NCBI RefSeq assembly: GCF_900114215.1
Contig: NZ_FOSG01000026.1
Location: 1 to 64,000, forward strand
Reading direction: 5' to 3'
Source: Streptomyces mangrovi
GTDB taxonomy: Bacteria > Actinomycetota > Actinomycetes > Streptomycetales > Streptomycetaceae
DNA: 64,000 bases
Shown: piece by piece, positions 17,273 to 25,807 of the stretch
Layout of the letters: each line of letters opens with the position of its first letter
Numbering within the stretch: position 1 is the stretch's first letter
Notes under the pieces: model-generated
Told to the model about the DNA's origin: nothing
Seen by the model: the letters and a program-made list of their open reading frames with translations, nothing else
Database searches by the model: none
Position numbers and translations under genes: made by a program

Positions 17273-19840
17273 ATGGAAGAAGCCGTCGCGAGAATCCCCT
17301 CGAACAGGGCCGCGCCCCTGGTCCGCGAGCTGTTCGCCGACCTCCCGCCGGCCTGCGACGGCCCCCGGCTGGTGGCGGGGCTGGTGTCGTTCCGGGGCCT
17401 GCGGCCCGAGCGGACGTACGACGACGTGGCACGGATCGCCCGGGAGCTGGTGCGGATCGCCCGGCCGGGCGGCGGCAGGGCGCCGGAGGACCCGGCCGAC
17501 CGGCCCGTGGCCCTGGTCCTGGGGCGGACCCTGGCCGCGCTCGGCGAGCTGGACCTCGACGACGTGGAGGCCGTCCGCATGGGACCGCAGGACTGCGCGC
17601 GGCGACTGCGCCGGGCCGTCCCCGGCGCCGACCGGGAGCTGACCGGCGAGCAGGCCTGGTTCCACGACCAGCTGCTGGACAACGTCTGCCTGCACGTCCT
17701 GCACTTCCTGATCCGGCACTCGCCGTACGTCGCCGGGCACCTGGCCGAGCAGAGCCACCGCATACGGCAGCTCGTCGACCTCAACGACGCCGACGCCGTG
17801 CGCCGCCCCCTGCCCTCCCCCGAGGACCTCGCCTTCGAGGAGGAGTACGCCGCCTTCCTCGTCCGGCGGCACAACCGCCTGACCATCCACGGCATCGACC
17901 TGCCCAACGCCCCCGGAAGCTGGCCGCTGGACGCCACCTATCTGAGCCTGGGCGCCGAGTTCGCCACCCCCGTCGAGGGGTCGTCCGGGCAGCCGGCGCT
18001 GCCCGCCGACCGCGCCCTGGCCGGACAGGAGCGGGTACTGCTGCGCGGAGTGGCCGGATCGGGGAAGACCACGCTGGTGCAGTGGCTGGCCGTGGCGGTC
18101 ACCCGCAACGACCTGCCCGGGGAGCTGGCCGCGCTGCGCGGCCGGGTGCCCTTCGTGCTGCCCGTGCGGCACTTCGCACGCGAGGGCTTCCCGGCGCCCG
18201 AGGAGTTCTTGTCCGTGGGGCGCTGCCGGGCGGCGCTGCCGGGCGGCGAGCCTCCCGGCTGGGCCGTCCGGGTGCTGGTCGAGGGACGGGCGCTGCTGCT
18301 GGTGGACGGGATCGACGAGGCGCCCGAGGCCCGCCGGGAGGAGCTGCGGGCGGGGCTGCGCAGACTGCTGCACATCCACCCCGGCACGGTCTGCCTGGTC
18401 ACCACCCGGCCGTCGGCCGTCGAGCCCGACTGGCTGGCCCGGGAGGGGTTCAGCGAGCTGATGCTGGCGCCGATGAGCCGCGACCAGGTGGCGGAGTTCA
18501 TCCGCCACTGGCACCGGGCCGCCCGGCGCGACGGCGGCGGGGACCAGGAGCGGCTCGCCGGCTACGAGCAGCGGCTGCTGCACTCGGTGCGGGTCTACCG
18601 GGAGCTGCGCCGGCTGGCCACCAACCCCTTGATGTGCGGTCTGATCTGCGCCCTGAACAGGGACCGCGCCGGGACGCTGCCGCAGGGCCGCAAGGAGCTG
18701 TACGACGCGGCCATGGACATGCTGCTCCAGCGACGCGACCCGGAGCGCGACGTGCTGCACGCCGACGACGTCGAGCTCCAGCGCGCGCCGCGCGAGCGGC
18801 TGCTGCAGAAGCTCGCGCACCGGATGCTGACCGAGGACCGCACGGATCTGGACCGGGAGAGCGCCGTCGCGGTGCTCGACTCCCATCTGCCCGCCATCCC
18901 GGCCGCCCGCGGCCAGGGGGACGCGGAGAAGATCTTCGGCCATCTGCTGCACCGCACCGGGCTGCTGCGCGAGTCGGACGACGGCCGGGTGGAGTTCGTG
19001 CACCGGACCTTCCAGGACTATCTGAGCGCCAAGGAGATCGTGGCGCGGGGACGGTTCGGGGATCTGGTGGACCACGCCCACGAGGCGGGATGGGAGGAGA
19101 TCGTCCGGATGGCCGCCGCCCACGCCCGGCCCGACGAGTGCGCGCGCTTCATCGAACAGCTGCTGGCTCCCTGCGGGCATCTGAAGACCTCCGAGACCAA
19201 GCACCGCAGGCTGATGGCGGCGGCCTGTCTGGAACACGTCACAGAACTGGATCCGGAGACACGGAGGCTGGTGCGCGACCGCACCGAGAAGATCGTCAGC
19301 CCCACCGATCCGCTGGGCGCCCGCAACCTGGGGTGGATCGGGCCCGTCGTGCTGGAGCTGCTGCCCGATCCGGCGGCCGTACCGGACGACAAGGCGTATC
19401 TGCTCGCCATCACCGCGACACGGGTGCGGGACGAGGCGGCCGTCGACTATCTGGTACGGCTGCGGGACCGGTCGTCGCTGAGGGTGAGGGCGGAGCTCGC
19501 GCGGGCCTGGCGCAACTTCGACACCGCCCGCTACGCCCGCGAGATCGTCTCCCGGCTGGACCCGGAGGGGCTGTACTTCCCCGTCTCCGACCTCTCCGAG
19601 CTGCGGGCGCTGCGCGACATGGGCGGCCGGGACCGCATCCAGATCGCGGGCGGCTTCACTCCGGAGGAACTGCTGCACGGCACGGTGCGCGACCGGCTGA
19701 CGCATCTGTGGCTCGCCTACGACCTCGGGGTCGACATGGGATGGCTGAGCGCCTTTCCGCGGCTGCACACCATCCGGGTGAATCCGCGGCTGCCCCGGGT
19801 CGGCGGGGTTCCGGAGGGCGTCCGGATCATCGCGCGCTGA
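17273..19840 (+). CDS. NACHT-domain NTPase, likely antiphage defence protein
   Basis: This protein has 855 residues. The N-terminal 200 residues are an alpha-helical effector-like domain of the kind seen in Streptomyces NACHT proteins (RLVAGLVSFRGLRPERTYDD, LCLHVLHFLIRHS-like segment near 140). The NACHT core follows: Walker A GVAGSGKTT at 259-267, Walker B ALLLVDGIDEAPE near 340-352, sensor LVTTRPS near 374, and RLATNPLMCGLICAL. A winged-helix stretch ends in FVHRTFQDYLSAKEIV. The remaining ~270 residues are helical-repeat-like and close with a leucine-rich-like strip (LTHLWLAYDLGVDMGWL). Bacterial NACHT proteins are established antiphage STAND ATPases. This one is a single-gene unit with GGGGGAGG before ATG 17273. 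Its target is unknown. Confidence 0.88.
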   Translation: MEEAVARIPSNRAAPLVRELFADLPPACDGPRLVAGLVSFRGLRPERTYDDVARIARELVRIARPGGGRAPEDPADRPVALVLGRTLAALGELDLDDVEAVRMGPQDCARRLRRAVPGADRELTGEQAWFHDQLLDNVCLHVLHFLIRHSPYVAGHLAEQSHRIRQLVDLNDADAVRRPLPSPEDLAFEEEYAAFLVRRHNRLTIHGIDLPNAPGSWPLDATYLSLGAEFATPVEGSSGQPALPADRALAGQERVLLRGVAGSGKTTLVQWLAVAVTRNDLPGELAALRGRVPFVLPVRHFAREGFPAPEEFLSVGRCRAALPGGEPPGWAVRVLVEGRALLLVDGIDEAPEARREELRAGLRRLLHIHPGTVCLVTTRPSAVEPDWLAREGFSELMLAPMSRDQVAEFIRHWHRAARRDGGGDQERLAGYEQRLLHSVRVYRELRRLATNPLMCGLICALNRDRAGTLPQGRKELYDAAMDMLLQRRDPERDVLHADDVELQRAPRERLLQKLAHRMLTEDRTDLDRESAVAVLDSHLPAIPAARGQGDAEKIFGHLLHRTGLLRESDDGRVEFVHRTFQDYLSAKEIVARGRFGDLVDHAHEAGWEEIVRMAAAHARPDECARFIEQLLAPCGHLKTSETKHRRLMAAACLEHVTELDPETRRLVRDRTEKIVSPTDPLGARNLGWIGPVVLELLPDPAAVPDDKAYLLAITATRVRDEAAVDYLVRLRDRSSLRVRAELARAWRNFDTARYAREIVSRLDPEGLYFPVSDLSELRALRDMGGRDRIQIAGGFTPEELLHGTVRDRLTHLWLAYDLGVDMGWLSAFPRLHTIRVNPRLPRVGGVPEGVRIIAR

Positions 19841-19877
19841 GCCGGCCCCGGCGCGCGGTGGTCCGGACGCCCTCGCA

Positions 19878-19929
19878 CACACGGGCGCGGCCCGGGACCG
19901 TGTGTGCGGTCCCGGGCCGCGCCCGTGTG
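19878..19929. terminator. Very strong bidirectional terminator, 23-bp perfect stem
   Basis: Arms 19878-19900 and 19907-19929 pair without mismatch around the loop TGTGTG. The hairpin lies between the NACHT stop (rightward) and the clpC stop (leftward), so it ends both transcripts and insulates the two units. Confidence 0.85.
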
Positions 19930-19967
19930 ACTTCCGTGTGGCGTGTGGCTCGGTGACGCCCCGCGCC

Positions 19968-22493
19968 TCACGCCTCCTTGGAGAGGTTCGGGCCGCCGCC
20001 CGCCGCGGACTCCACCGGAGGGGCGTCCGGCAGGGCCGACTTCTCCTCGCCGCGGAAGGTGAACTCCTTCGCCTCACCCTCGCCCTCGGTGTCGACGACC
20101 ACGATGTGACCGGGGCGCAGCTCGCCGAAGAGGATCTTCTCCGACAGCACGTCCTCGATCTCCCGCTGGATCGTCCGGCGCAGCGGCCGGGCGCCCAGGA
20201 CGGGGTCGTAGCCCTTCTTGGCGAGCAGCTTCTTGGCGTCACCGCTGAGCTCGATGCCCATGTCGCGGTCCTTGAGCCGCTCGTCCACCTTGGCGACCAT
20301 CAGGTCGACGATCCGGATGATGTCTTCCTCGGTGAGCTGGTGGAAGACGACGGTGTCGTCGACACGGTTGAGGAACTCCGGCCGGAAGTGCTGCTTGAGC
20401 TCCTCGTTGACCTTGGCCTTCATCCGCTCGTAGCCGGTCTTGGCGTCGCCCTGGGCGGCGAAGCCCAGGTTGAAGCCCTTGGAGATGTCCCGGGTGCCGA
20501 GGTTGGTCGTCATGATGATGACGGTGTTCTTGAAGTCCACGACCCGGCCCTGGGAGTCGGTCAGACGACCGTCCTCCAGGATCTGCAGCAGCGAGTTGAA
20601 GATGTCCGGGTGGGCCTTCTCGACCTCGTCGAACAGGACGACCGAGAACGGCTTGCGGCGGACCTTCTCCGTGAGCTGGCCGCCCTCCTCGTACCCCACG
20701 TAGCCGGGGGGCGAGCCGAAGAGCCGCGAGACGGTGTGCTTCTCGCTGAACTCCGACATGTCGAGGGAGATCAGGGCGTCCTCGTCACCGAAGAGGAACT
20801 CCGCCAGCGTCTTGGACAGCTCGGTCTTACCGACGCCGGACGGGCCCGCGAAGATGAACGAGCCACCGGGGCGCTTGGGGTCCTTCAGGCCCGCCCTGGT
20901 GCGGCGGATGGCCTGGGAGAGCGCCTTGATGGCGTCCTCCTGCCCGATGACGCGCTTGTGCAGCTCGTCCTCCATGCGCAGCAGGCGCGAGGACTCCTCC
21001 TCGGTGAGCTTGAAGACCGGGATGCCAGTGGCCGTGGCCAGGACCTCGGCGATCAGCTCCTCGTCCACCTCGGCGACGACGTCCATGTCGCCGGCCTTCC
21101 ACTCCTTCTCCCGCTTGGCCTTGGCCGCCAGGAGCTGCTTCTCGGTGTCGCGGAGGGAAGCCGCCTTCTCGAAGTCCTGCGAGTCGATCGCGGACTCCTT
21201 CTCCCGGCGCACGTTCGCGATCTTCTCGTCGAACTCGCGCAGGTCCGGCGGTGCGGTCATCCGGCGGATGCGCATCCTGGAGCCGGCCTCGTCGATCAGG
21301 TCGATCGCCTTGTCCGGCAGGAAGCGGTCCGAGATGTAGCGGTCGGCGAGCTGCGCGGCGGCCACCAGGGCGGCGTCCGTGATGGACACCCGGTGGTGCG
21401 CCTCGTAGCGGTCGCGCAGACCCTTGAGGATCTCGATGGTGTGCGGCAGCGACGGCTCGGCGACCTGGATGGGCTGGAAGCGGCGCTCCAGGGCCGCGTC
21501 CTTCTCCAGGTGCTTGCGGTACTCGTCCAGCGTCGTCGCGCCGATGGTCTGGAGCTCCCCGCGGGCCAGCATCGGCTTGAGGATGCTGGCGGCGTCGATC
21601 GCGCCCTCGGCCGCGCCCGCACCCACCAGGGTGTGGAGCTCGTCGATGAACAGGATGATGTCGCCGCGGGTGCGGATCTCCTTGAGGACCTTCTTCAGGC
21701 GCTCCTCGAAGTCACCGCGGTAGCGGGACCCGGCGACCAGGGCGCCCAGGTCCAGCGTGTACAGGTGCTTGTCCTTGAGCGTCTCGGGCACCTCGCCCTT
21801 GACGATGGCCTGGGCCAGGCCCTCGACGACCGCCGTCTTGCCGACGCCGGGCTCGCCGATGAGGACCGGGTTGTTCTTGGTGCGGCGGGACAGCACCTGC
21901 ATGACCCGCTCGATCTCCTTCTCGCGCCCGATGACCGGGTCGAGCTTGGACTCGCGGGCCGCCTGGGTGAGGTTGCGGCCGAACTGGTCCAGCACCAGGG
22001 AGGTCGAGGGAGTGCCCTCGGCGGGGCCGCCCGCGGTGGCCGCCTCCTTGCCCCCGGAGTAGCCGGAGAGCAGCTGGATGACCTGCTGCCGCACCCGGTT
22101 GAGGTCGGCGCCGAGCTTGACGAGGACCTGGGCGGCGACGCCCTCGCCCTCGCGGATCAGGCCGAGCAGGATGTGCTCGGTGCCGATGTAGTTGTGGCCG
22201 AGCTGAAGGGCCTCGCGGAGCGACAGCTCCAGGACCTTCTTGGCACGGGGGGTGAAGGGGATGTGGCCGGAGGGGGCCTGCTGGCCCTGGCCGATGATCT
22301 CCTCCACCTGCTGGCGGACCGCCTCGAGCGAAATCCCGAGGCTCTCCAGTGCCTTAGCGGCGACACCCTCACCCTCGTGGATCAGGCCCAGGAGGATGTG
22401 CTCGGTGCCGATGTAGTTGTGGTTGAGCATCCGGGCTTCTTCCTGAGCCAGGACGACAACCCGCCGCGCGCGGTCGGTGAACCTCTCGAACAT
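19968..22493 (-). CDS. clpC: ClpC AAA+ unfoldase of the ClpCP protease
   Basis: This 841-residue HSP100 ATPase unfolds proteins and feeds them to ClpP. Two N-terminal Clp repeats ([40 protein letters not shown]) come first. NBD1 has Walker [18 protein letters not shown] coiled middle UVR-type region follows ([20 protein letters not shown]). NBD2 has Walker [21 protein letters not shown] and Walker [14 protein letters not shown]. The ClpP-binding loop is expected near VLGARPLRR. The control region upstream holds SigR- and ClgR-like sites, given separately. It is monocistronic and bounded by the hairpin at 19878-19929. Confidence 0.97.
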   Translation of the reverse strand: MFERFTDRARRVVVLAQEEARMLNHNYIGTEHILLGLIHEGEGVAAKALESLGISLEAVRQQVEEIIGQGQQAPSGHIPFTPRAKKVLELSLREALQLGHNYIGTEHILLGLIREGEGVAAQVLVKLGADLNRVRQQVIQLLSGYSGGKEAATAGGPAEGTPSTSLVLDQFGRNLTQAARESKLDPVIGREKEIERVMQVLSRRTKNNPVLIGEPGVGKTAVVEGLAQAIVKGEVPETLKDKHLYTLDLGALVAGSRYRGDFEERLKKVLKEIRTRGDIILFIDELHTLVGAGAAEGAIDAASILKPMLARGELQTIGATTLDEYRKHLEKDAALERRFQPIQVAEPSLPHTIEILKGLRDRYEAHHRVSITDAALVAAAQLADRYISDRFLPDKAIDLIDEAGSRMRIRRMTAPPDLREFDEKIANVRREKESAIDSQDFEKAASLRDTEKQLLAAKAKREKEWKAGDMDVVAEVDEELIAEVLATATGIPVFKLTEEESSRLLRMEDELHKRVIGQEDAIKALSQAIRRTRAGLKDPKRPGGSFIFAGPSGVGKTELSKTLAEFLFGDEDALISLDMSEFSEKHTVSRLFGSPPGYVGYEEGGQLTEKVRRKPFSVVLFDEVEKAHPDIFNSLLQILEDGRLTDSQGRVVDFKNTVIIMTTNLGTRDISKGFNLGFAAQGDAKTGYERMKAKVNEELKQHFRPEFLNRVDDTVVFHQLTEEDIIRIVDLMVAKVDERLKDRDMGIELSGDAKKLLAKKGYDPVLGARPLRRTIQREIEDVLSEKILFGELRPGHIVVVDTEGEGEAKEFTFRGEEKSALPDAPPVESAAGGGPNLSKEA

Positions 22494-22680
22494 CGTTAAT
22501 CGCTCCTCAGAGCGGTCAGGCAGTAAGGGGTCGGTCCCCTCCCTGTCCTTCCGCAGCTTAGTCCCGCAAGCGGGGACCGCTCATTCCAACTGCCGACACC
22601 CGTCCGGATCGCTCCCGCGCTGGCGGGGGAGGAGAGCCCGTTACCTCTCGCCCTCGTCCCGAACAGCCGACAACAGTTCC

Positions 22681-22707
22681 AACCCGATGGTGCGAGACGA
22701 TGTTCCC
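22681..22707 (-). promoter_or_regulatory. SigR-type ECF promoter for clpC
   Basis: On the leftward strand the sequence is GGGAAC-N18-GTT, preceding GGAAC. This fits the thiol-stress sigma factor SigR consensus (GGAAT/C, 18-19 bases, GTT). The predicted start near 22672 would give a leader of about 180 bases before clpC ATG. ClpC is a reported member of the S. coelicolor SigR protein-quality regulon, which supports the match. Confidence 0.55.
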
Positions 22708-22735
22708 GCAGGCCAGACATATCCGCCCGCTTCCG

Positions 22736-22752
22736 CTACGCCGACGGCGAAC
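22736..22752 (-). promoter_or_regulatory. ClgR-like activator box upstream of clpC
   Basis: On the leftward strand the sequence is GTTCGCCGTCGGCGTAG. It keeps the CGC-Y-N4-type core and GCG half of the actinobacterial ClgR box (CGC, five bases, GCG). It is centred about 72 bases before the predicted SigR start, a normal activator position. One core position (A) differs from consensus. Confidence 0.45.
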
Positions 22753-23216
22753 GCCTCTGGGCCGCCACGTCCGTCCACCGCTCCATCGCCGGTGCCGCAC
22801 CCCCGTTCCACGTGGGATTTCTTCACCGACTTCTTACCCCGGGACACTGACAGTCCATGCCGGGCAAGGGGGGTACATCCGCTACTGGCGAACACTCTTG
22901 CGTGGCGTACCGCACCTTCCCCACCCGCCCGCCGGACACCTGGAGTGCCGGACCGTGACCCCGGGTAAGGGGTGCTTCGGCCGGCGCGTGGGCAGAACGC
23001 GAGCCGGTGGCCGCGCCGTACACGGCGCATGTGACGTACACGACGCGCACGGGCGCCTCACCAAGGCGCCCGGCGACCACCCCGCCGCCCCGGCCGCACG
23101 CGTCCCCGGGAGGCCGCGGCACGGCTGCGGCCTCCCGGACGGGGGCACGAGGCGTCCCTCGCCGGTCCGGTGAGCGCGGCGGCGACGGACACCGCCGCAC
23201 GCGGCTCGCCCGCGAC
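22753..23216. other. Gene-free stretch between lsr2 and the clpC control region
   Basis: I see no coding region here: open frames are short and lack ribosome sites or family likeness. It holds a hairpin with an 8-bp stem (GGGCGCCT at 23051-23058, AGGCGCCC at 23064-23071). A GCGGCG...CGCCGC repeat lies close after the lsr2 stop and may terminate lsr2. Further clpC promoter elements or an untranslated RNA cannot be excluded. Confidence 0.5.
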
Positions 23217-23549
23217 TCAGGCGTTCGCCTTCTCGTAGGCCTCGCGGATGTTGGCGGGGACACGGCCGCGGTCGTTGACCTCGTAGCCGTTCTCCTTCGC
23301 CCAGGCGCGGATCTTCGCGGTGTCCTGGCTTCCGCCGCCGGCGGACGGACGGGACTTGCCGCGAGCCGAACGGCCACCGGTGCGACGACCGTTCTTGACG
23401 TAAGGCTCCAGCAGACCCCGGAGCTTGTCCGCGTTGGCGGTGGTGAGGTCGATCTCGTAGGTCTTGCCGTCGAGAGCGAACGTCACGGTCTCGTCGGCCT
23501 CACCGCCGTCGATGTCGTCGACAAGAAGGACCTGAACCTTCTGCGCCAC
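23217..23549 (-). CDS. lsr2: Lsr2, nucleoid-associated gene silencer
   Basis: This 110-residue protein is the actinobacterial counterpart of H-NS. It binds A/T-rich DNA, silences foreign genes and specialised-metabolite clusters, and compacts DNA. The N-terminal dimerisation domain (VQVLLVDDIDGGEADETVTF, YEIDLT) joins through a basic Gly/Ser/Arg linker to the C-terminal DNA-binding domain. That domain carries the minor-groove motif DRGRVPANIREAYEKA. The start is GTG at 23549 with GGGAGT upstream. Length and domain order are complete. It is single-gene, preceded by an unusually A/T-rich 171-base gap. Confidence 0.96.
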   Translation of the reverse strand: MAQKVQVLLVDDIDGGEADETVTFALDGKTYEIDLTTANADKLRGLLEPYVKNGRRTGGRSARGKSRPSAGGGSQDTAKIRAWAKENGYEVNDRGRVPANIREAYEKANA

Positions 23550-23584
23550 CGGTTACTCCCATTCGTCGTGTGTGGTCAGTCACC

Positions 23585-23640
23585 GAAAACCGATTACTGA
23601 TACTGACGGTGAAAGCAAACCGCTTTTCCCGGGAAAACAC
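23585..23640 (-). promoter_or_regulatory. A/T-rich lsr2 upstream region with palindrome
   Basis: The 14-bp perfect palindrome TTTTCCCGGGAAAA lies at 23624-23637. It sits next to a leftward promoter-like pair TTGCTT (about 23611-23616) and TAATCG, 16 bases apart. The A+T content is well above that of the surroundings. This fits Lsr2 autoregulation or another factor's operator. Confidence 0.45.
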
Positions 23641-23720
23641 AAACCCTCCGGGAACATTGCCGAGCCGATCCGGCCGGATTGGAGGGACCTTTCGGACATA
23701 GGGCGCACGAAGCGGGTGCC

Positions 23721-24266
23721 TCATAGGTGCAGCAGCATCCGCGTGTTGCCCAAGGTGTTGGGTTTCACTCGTTCGAGACCCAGGAACTCGGCTACACCTT
23801 CGTCATAGGAACGCAGCAGCTCGCTGTAGACATCCCCGTCCACCGGCGTCTCGCCGATCTCGGTGAAGCCGTGCCGGGCGAAGAAGTCCACTTCGAAGGT
23901 GAGGCAGAAAATTCGCCGGACTCCCAGCCAGCGCGCGGTCTGCAGCAACTTCTCCAGCACCAGGTGCCCCACTCCCGTGCCCCTGAGCGCGGGGTCGACG
24001 GCGAGCGTGCGGACCTCCGCCAGGTCCTCCCACATCACGTGGAGGGCACCGCAGGCGACCACCTCGCCGTCGTGGTCGCGTTCGGCGACCCAGAACTCCT
24101 GGATGTCCTCGTAAAGCGTCACCATCGCTTTGTCGAGGAGGATGCGGTCGCGCGCGTAGGCGTCGATGAGACGGCGCACGGTGCGCACATCACTGGTTCT
24201 CGCCCTGCGGACGGTGACCTCGCTTACAGGGCTCACGGGGCTTACGCGACTTACGGCTTCTGGCAT
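23721..24266 (-). CDS. GNAT acetyltransferase, probable N-acetylglutamate synthase
   Basis: This 181-residue single GNAT domain has the acetyl-CoA site VDPALRGTGVGHLVLEKLLQ (motif A). The segment ILLDKAMVTLYEDIQEFWVAE and the C-terminal LTFEVDFFARHGFTEIGETP resemble mycobacterial ArgA (Rv2747), the short NAGS that starts arginine synthesis. I infer the same role; no arginine genes lie nearby. The first 15 residues contain a repeated SPVS and may be extra, since a GTG near VTVRRART is an alternative start. The BlaI-type gene lies 9 bases upstream on the same strand. Confidence 0.75.
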   Translation of the reverse strand: MPEAVSRVSPVSPVSEVTVRRARTSDVRTVRRLIDAYARDRILLDKAMVTLYEDIQEFWVAERDHDGEVVACGALHVMWEDLAEVRTLAVDPALRGTGVGHLVLEKLLQTARWLGVRRIFCLTFEVDFFARHGFTEIGETPVDGDVYSELLRSYDEGVAEFLGLERVKPNTLGNTRMLLHL

Positions 24267-24275
24267 GTCGGGACG

Positions 24276-24686
24276 CTATCGCTCCGGAGAACCCCGGCCC
24301 TCGGCGGGGGCACCGGGGTGCGTGTCGTCGAGATGCGCGACGCGCAAGGCGTCCCGCAGCGCTTCCGTCTGTTCCGGCGACATCATCCCGAAGAAGGCCA
24401 CCAGTGCCGCCGCGGGGTTGTCGCTCGCCGCCCAGGCCTCGTTCATGAGTGCCGCGGAGTAGGCGGCCCGGGTGGAGACGGCTTCATATCGATAGGCCCG
24501 GCCCTCGCGCTCTCGCCGCAGCCATCCCTTCTCCCGCAGGTTGTCCATTACGGTCATGACCGTGGTGTAGGCGATCGGCCGTTCACGCCGGAGGTCGTCG
24601 AGCACTTCTCTCACCGTGACCGGGCGGTTCCACTGCCATACCCGCGTCATGACCGCGTCTTCCAACTCTCCCAGTGGCCGAGGCAC
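24276..24686 (-). CDS. BlaI/MecI-family winged-helix repressor
   Basis: This 136-residue protein has the Penicillinase_R fold: VPRPLGELEDAVMTRVWQW, VTVREVLDDLRRERPIAYTTVM (recognition helix region), and LREKGWLRREREGRAYRYEAV. The C-terminal dimerisation helices follow. GTG at 24686 gives the family N-terminus. Little space for a ribosome site exists, and TATCGT lies about 8 bases upstream, so it may be leaderless. Homologues repress beta-lactamase or respiration genes and are cleaved by a BlaR1 M56 protease; no such protease gene is in the window. It lies 9 bases before the GNAT gene, so the two may form an operon. Confidence 0.85.
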   Translation of the reverse strand: MPRPLGELEDAVMTRVWQWNRPVTVREVLDDLRRERPIAYTTVMTVMDNLREKGWLRREREGRAYRYEAVSTRAAYSAALMNEAWAASDNPAAALVAFFGMMSPEQTEALRDALRVAHLDDTHPGAPAEGRGSPER

Positions 24687-24752
24687 ACCAAGAACGATAG
24701 CCGCATATGAACGGCATTGAGCACTTTGTTTTGGCCGGACGGTAAACAAAGA

Positions 24753-24793
24753 GGAGCGCGCACCGGGAAGGCGAACCTCCCGGTGCGCGCTCC
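24753..24793 (-). terminator. 16-bp perfect hairpin
   Basis: GGAGCGCGCACCGGGA (24753-24768) pairs exactly with 24778-24793 around a nine-base loop. It follows the stop of the 62-residue membrane protein by about 40 bases and separates it from the BlaI gene. Confidence 0.8.
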
Positions 24794-24832
24794 CGCGCCG
24801 CCGCGGCCTCCGCCGCCCTGCGGTACGCGCCG

Positions 24833-25021
24833 CTAGCTCCTGGACGCGCCGTCCGCCGACGACGCGGCGCGCGCGGACTCGGCCTGCGCCAGAGCGCGGT
24901 CCACCGCGGCGTCCTCCTTGGACTTGTTGGCACCGCCCTGGCTCTTGACGATCGTCACGATGAGAGCGGTGAAGGCCACGGCCATCACCACGGACGGGGT
25001 GAGTGCGGCGATGTACTCCAT
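24833..25021 (-). CDS. Small membrane protein, 62 residues
   Basis: The protein has one TM helix (about residues 8-27, SVVMAVAFTALIVTIVKS) and a hydrophilic Ala/Ser/Lys/Asp tail predicted helical. ATG 25021 follows a perfect AAGGAGG ribosome site, which supports real translation despite the small size. It is bounded by its own terminator at 24753-24793. I do not recognise a family. It could be a subunit or regulator of a membrane complex. No neighbour suggests a partner. Confidence 0.75.
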   Translation of the reverse strand: MEYIAALTPSVVMAVAFTALIVTIVKSQGGANKSKEDAAVDRALAQAESARAASSADGASRS

Positions 25022-25078
25022 GCCGGATCAGCCTCCTTGGATACCGGACCTCCAGCCTACCGGCGGCTCCGCCGGGCC

Positions 25079-25114
25079 CTCGCTGCCGGGCCCTCGCGAG
25101 GGCCCGGCAGCGAG
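25079..25114 (-). terminator. Perfect 36-bp palindrome (terminator-like)
   Basis: Eighteen bases (25079-25096) are followed immediately by their exact complement (25097-25114), with no spacer. It lies directly after the stop at 25122 and before the small membrane gene's ribosome site, so it is most likely the terminator of the gene at 25122-25712. As DNA it could extrude a cruciform. Confidence 0.75.
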
Positions 25115-25121
25115 CCGCGCG

Positions 25122-25712
25122 TCAGGCCGGGAGGGCCTGACGGCACGCCCCTGACGGACTACCGGGCGGGAAGACCTCGGCCGGGGTGGGGACCGGGCGC
25201 GGTACGGCCGCCGGGCGGCCGCGGCCCGGGGGCTCCGGCGTCCGGGACGTCCGGAAGGGTTCCGCGGGCGCCGCCGGCCGTTCGCAGCGCCGCAGCAGCA
25301 CGGCGCGGCGTCGGGTCTCCGCCTCGCCGGTCCCGTGGGCGCACAGTTCGCGCAACGCCCTCAGATCCTCCGCGCGCGGCGCACAGCCCAGCGCGAGGGC
25401 CTCCTCCAGCCGCGCGAGGTACCCCGGGGCCGAGCCCGGCAGTGCGGCGCGGTAGCGGTCGAGGTCCGCCGGCAGGAAGGCCCTCAGCCGGTCCGCCTCA
25501 CGGCTCGCCTCGTCCAGCGCGTCGGCCAGCCACAGACACGCGCGCACCACCTCGGCGCACTCCCCCGCCACCCCTTCCGGGCCCCGCCCGCCGGCGTGCG
25601 CGGACGGCCGGGCGGGGGCGGGACGGAGGACGAGAGCGAGTGCGCTGCGCAGAACGCGCAGCTCGTCCGGACCGAGGACCATGGCGCCTCGGGAACCATA
25701 GGGCGTGGGCAT
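25122..25712 (-). CDS. Conserved hypothetical protein, alpha-helical
   Basis: The protein has 196 residues. Residues 10-135 are predicted helical (LGPDELRVLRSALALVLRP, ECAEVVRACLWLADALDEAS, LDRYRAALPGSAPGYLARLE, LRALRELCAHGTGEAETRRR). The last 55 are Pro/Arg-rich and likely disordered. There is no signal peptide or TM segment, so it is cytosolic. I do not recognise it; codon bias and start context (ATG 25712) support a real gene. It lies 95 bases after the end of the NAD/CoA operon and may be its own unit. Confidence 0.65.
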   Translation of the reverse strand: MPTPYGSRGAMVLGPDELRVLRSALALVLRPAPARPSAHAGGRGPEGVAGECAEVVRACLWLADALDEASREADRLRAFLPADLDRYRAALPGSAPGYLARLEEALALGCAPRAEDLRALRELCAHGTGEAETRRRAVLLRRCERPAAPAEPFRTSRTPEPPGRGRPAAVPRPVPTPAEVFPPGSPSGACRQALPA

Positions 25713-25807
25713 ACGGCGACATTACGACAGGAACCAACGAAACAGACATATCGCCGCCCTGCTGTGTCCCGTCCCGCACCCGGTCCTGTGCTCAGCCGCT
25801 CAGCCGC

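Noticed and set aside
19902-22499. 865-codon rightward frame antisense to clpC
   Set aside because: Mirror of a highly conserved ClpC; the translated text lacks any fold and has typical shadow composition.
22494-23216. CIRCE or HAIR heat-shock operator upstream of clpC
   Set aside because: Neither the CIRCE nor the CTTGAGT-N7-ACTCAAG inverted repeat is present; the SigR/ClgR-like sites fit better.
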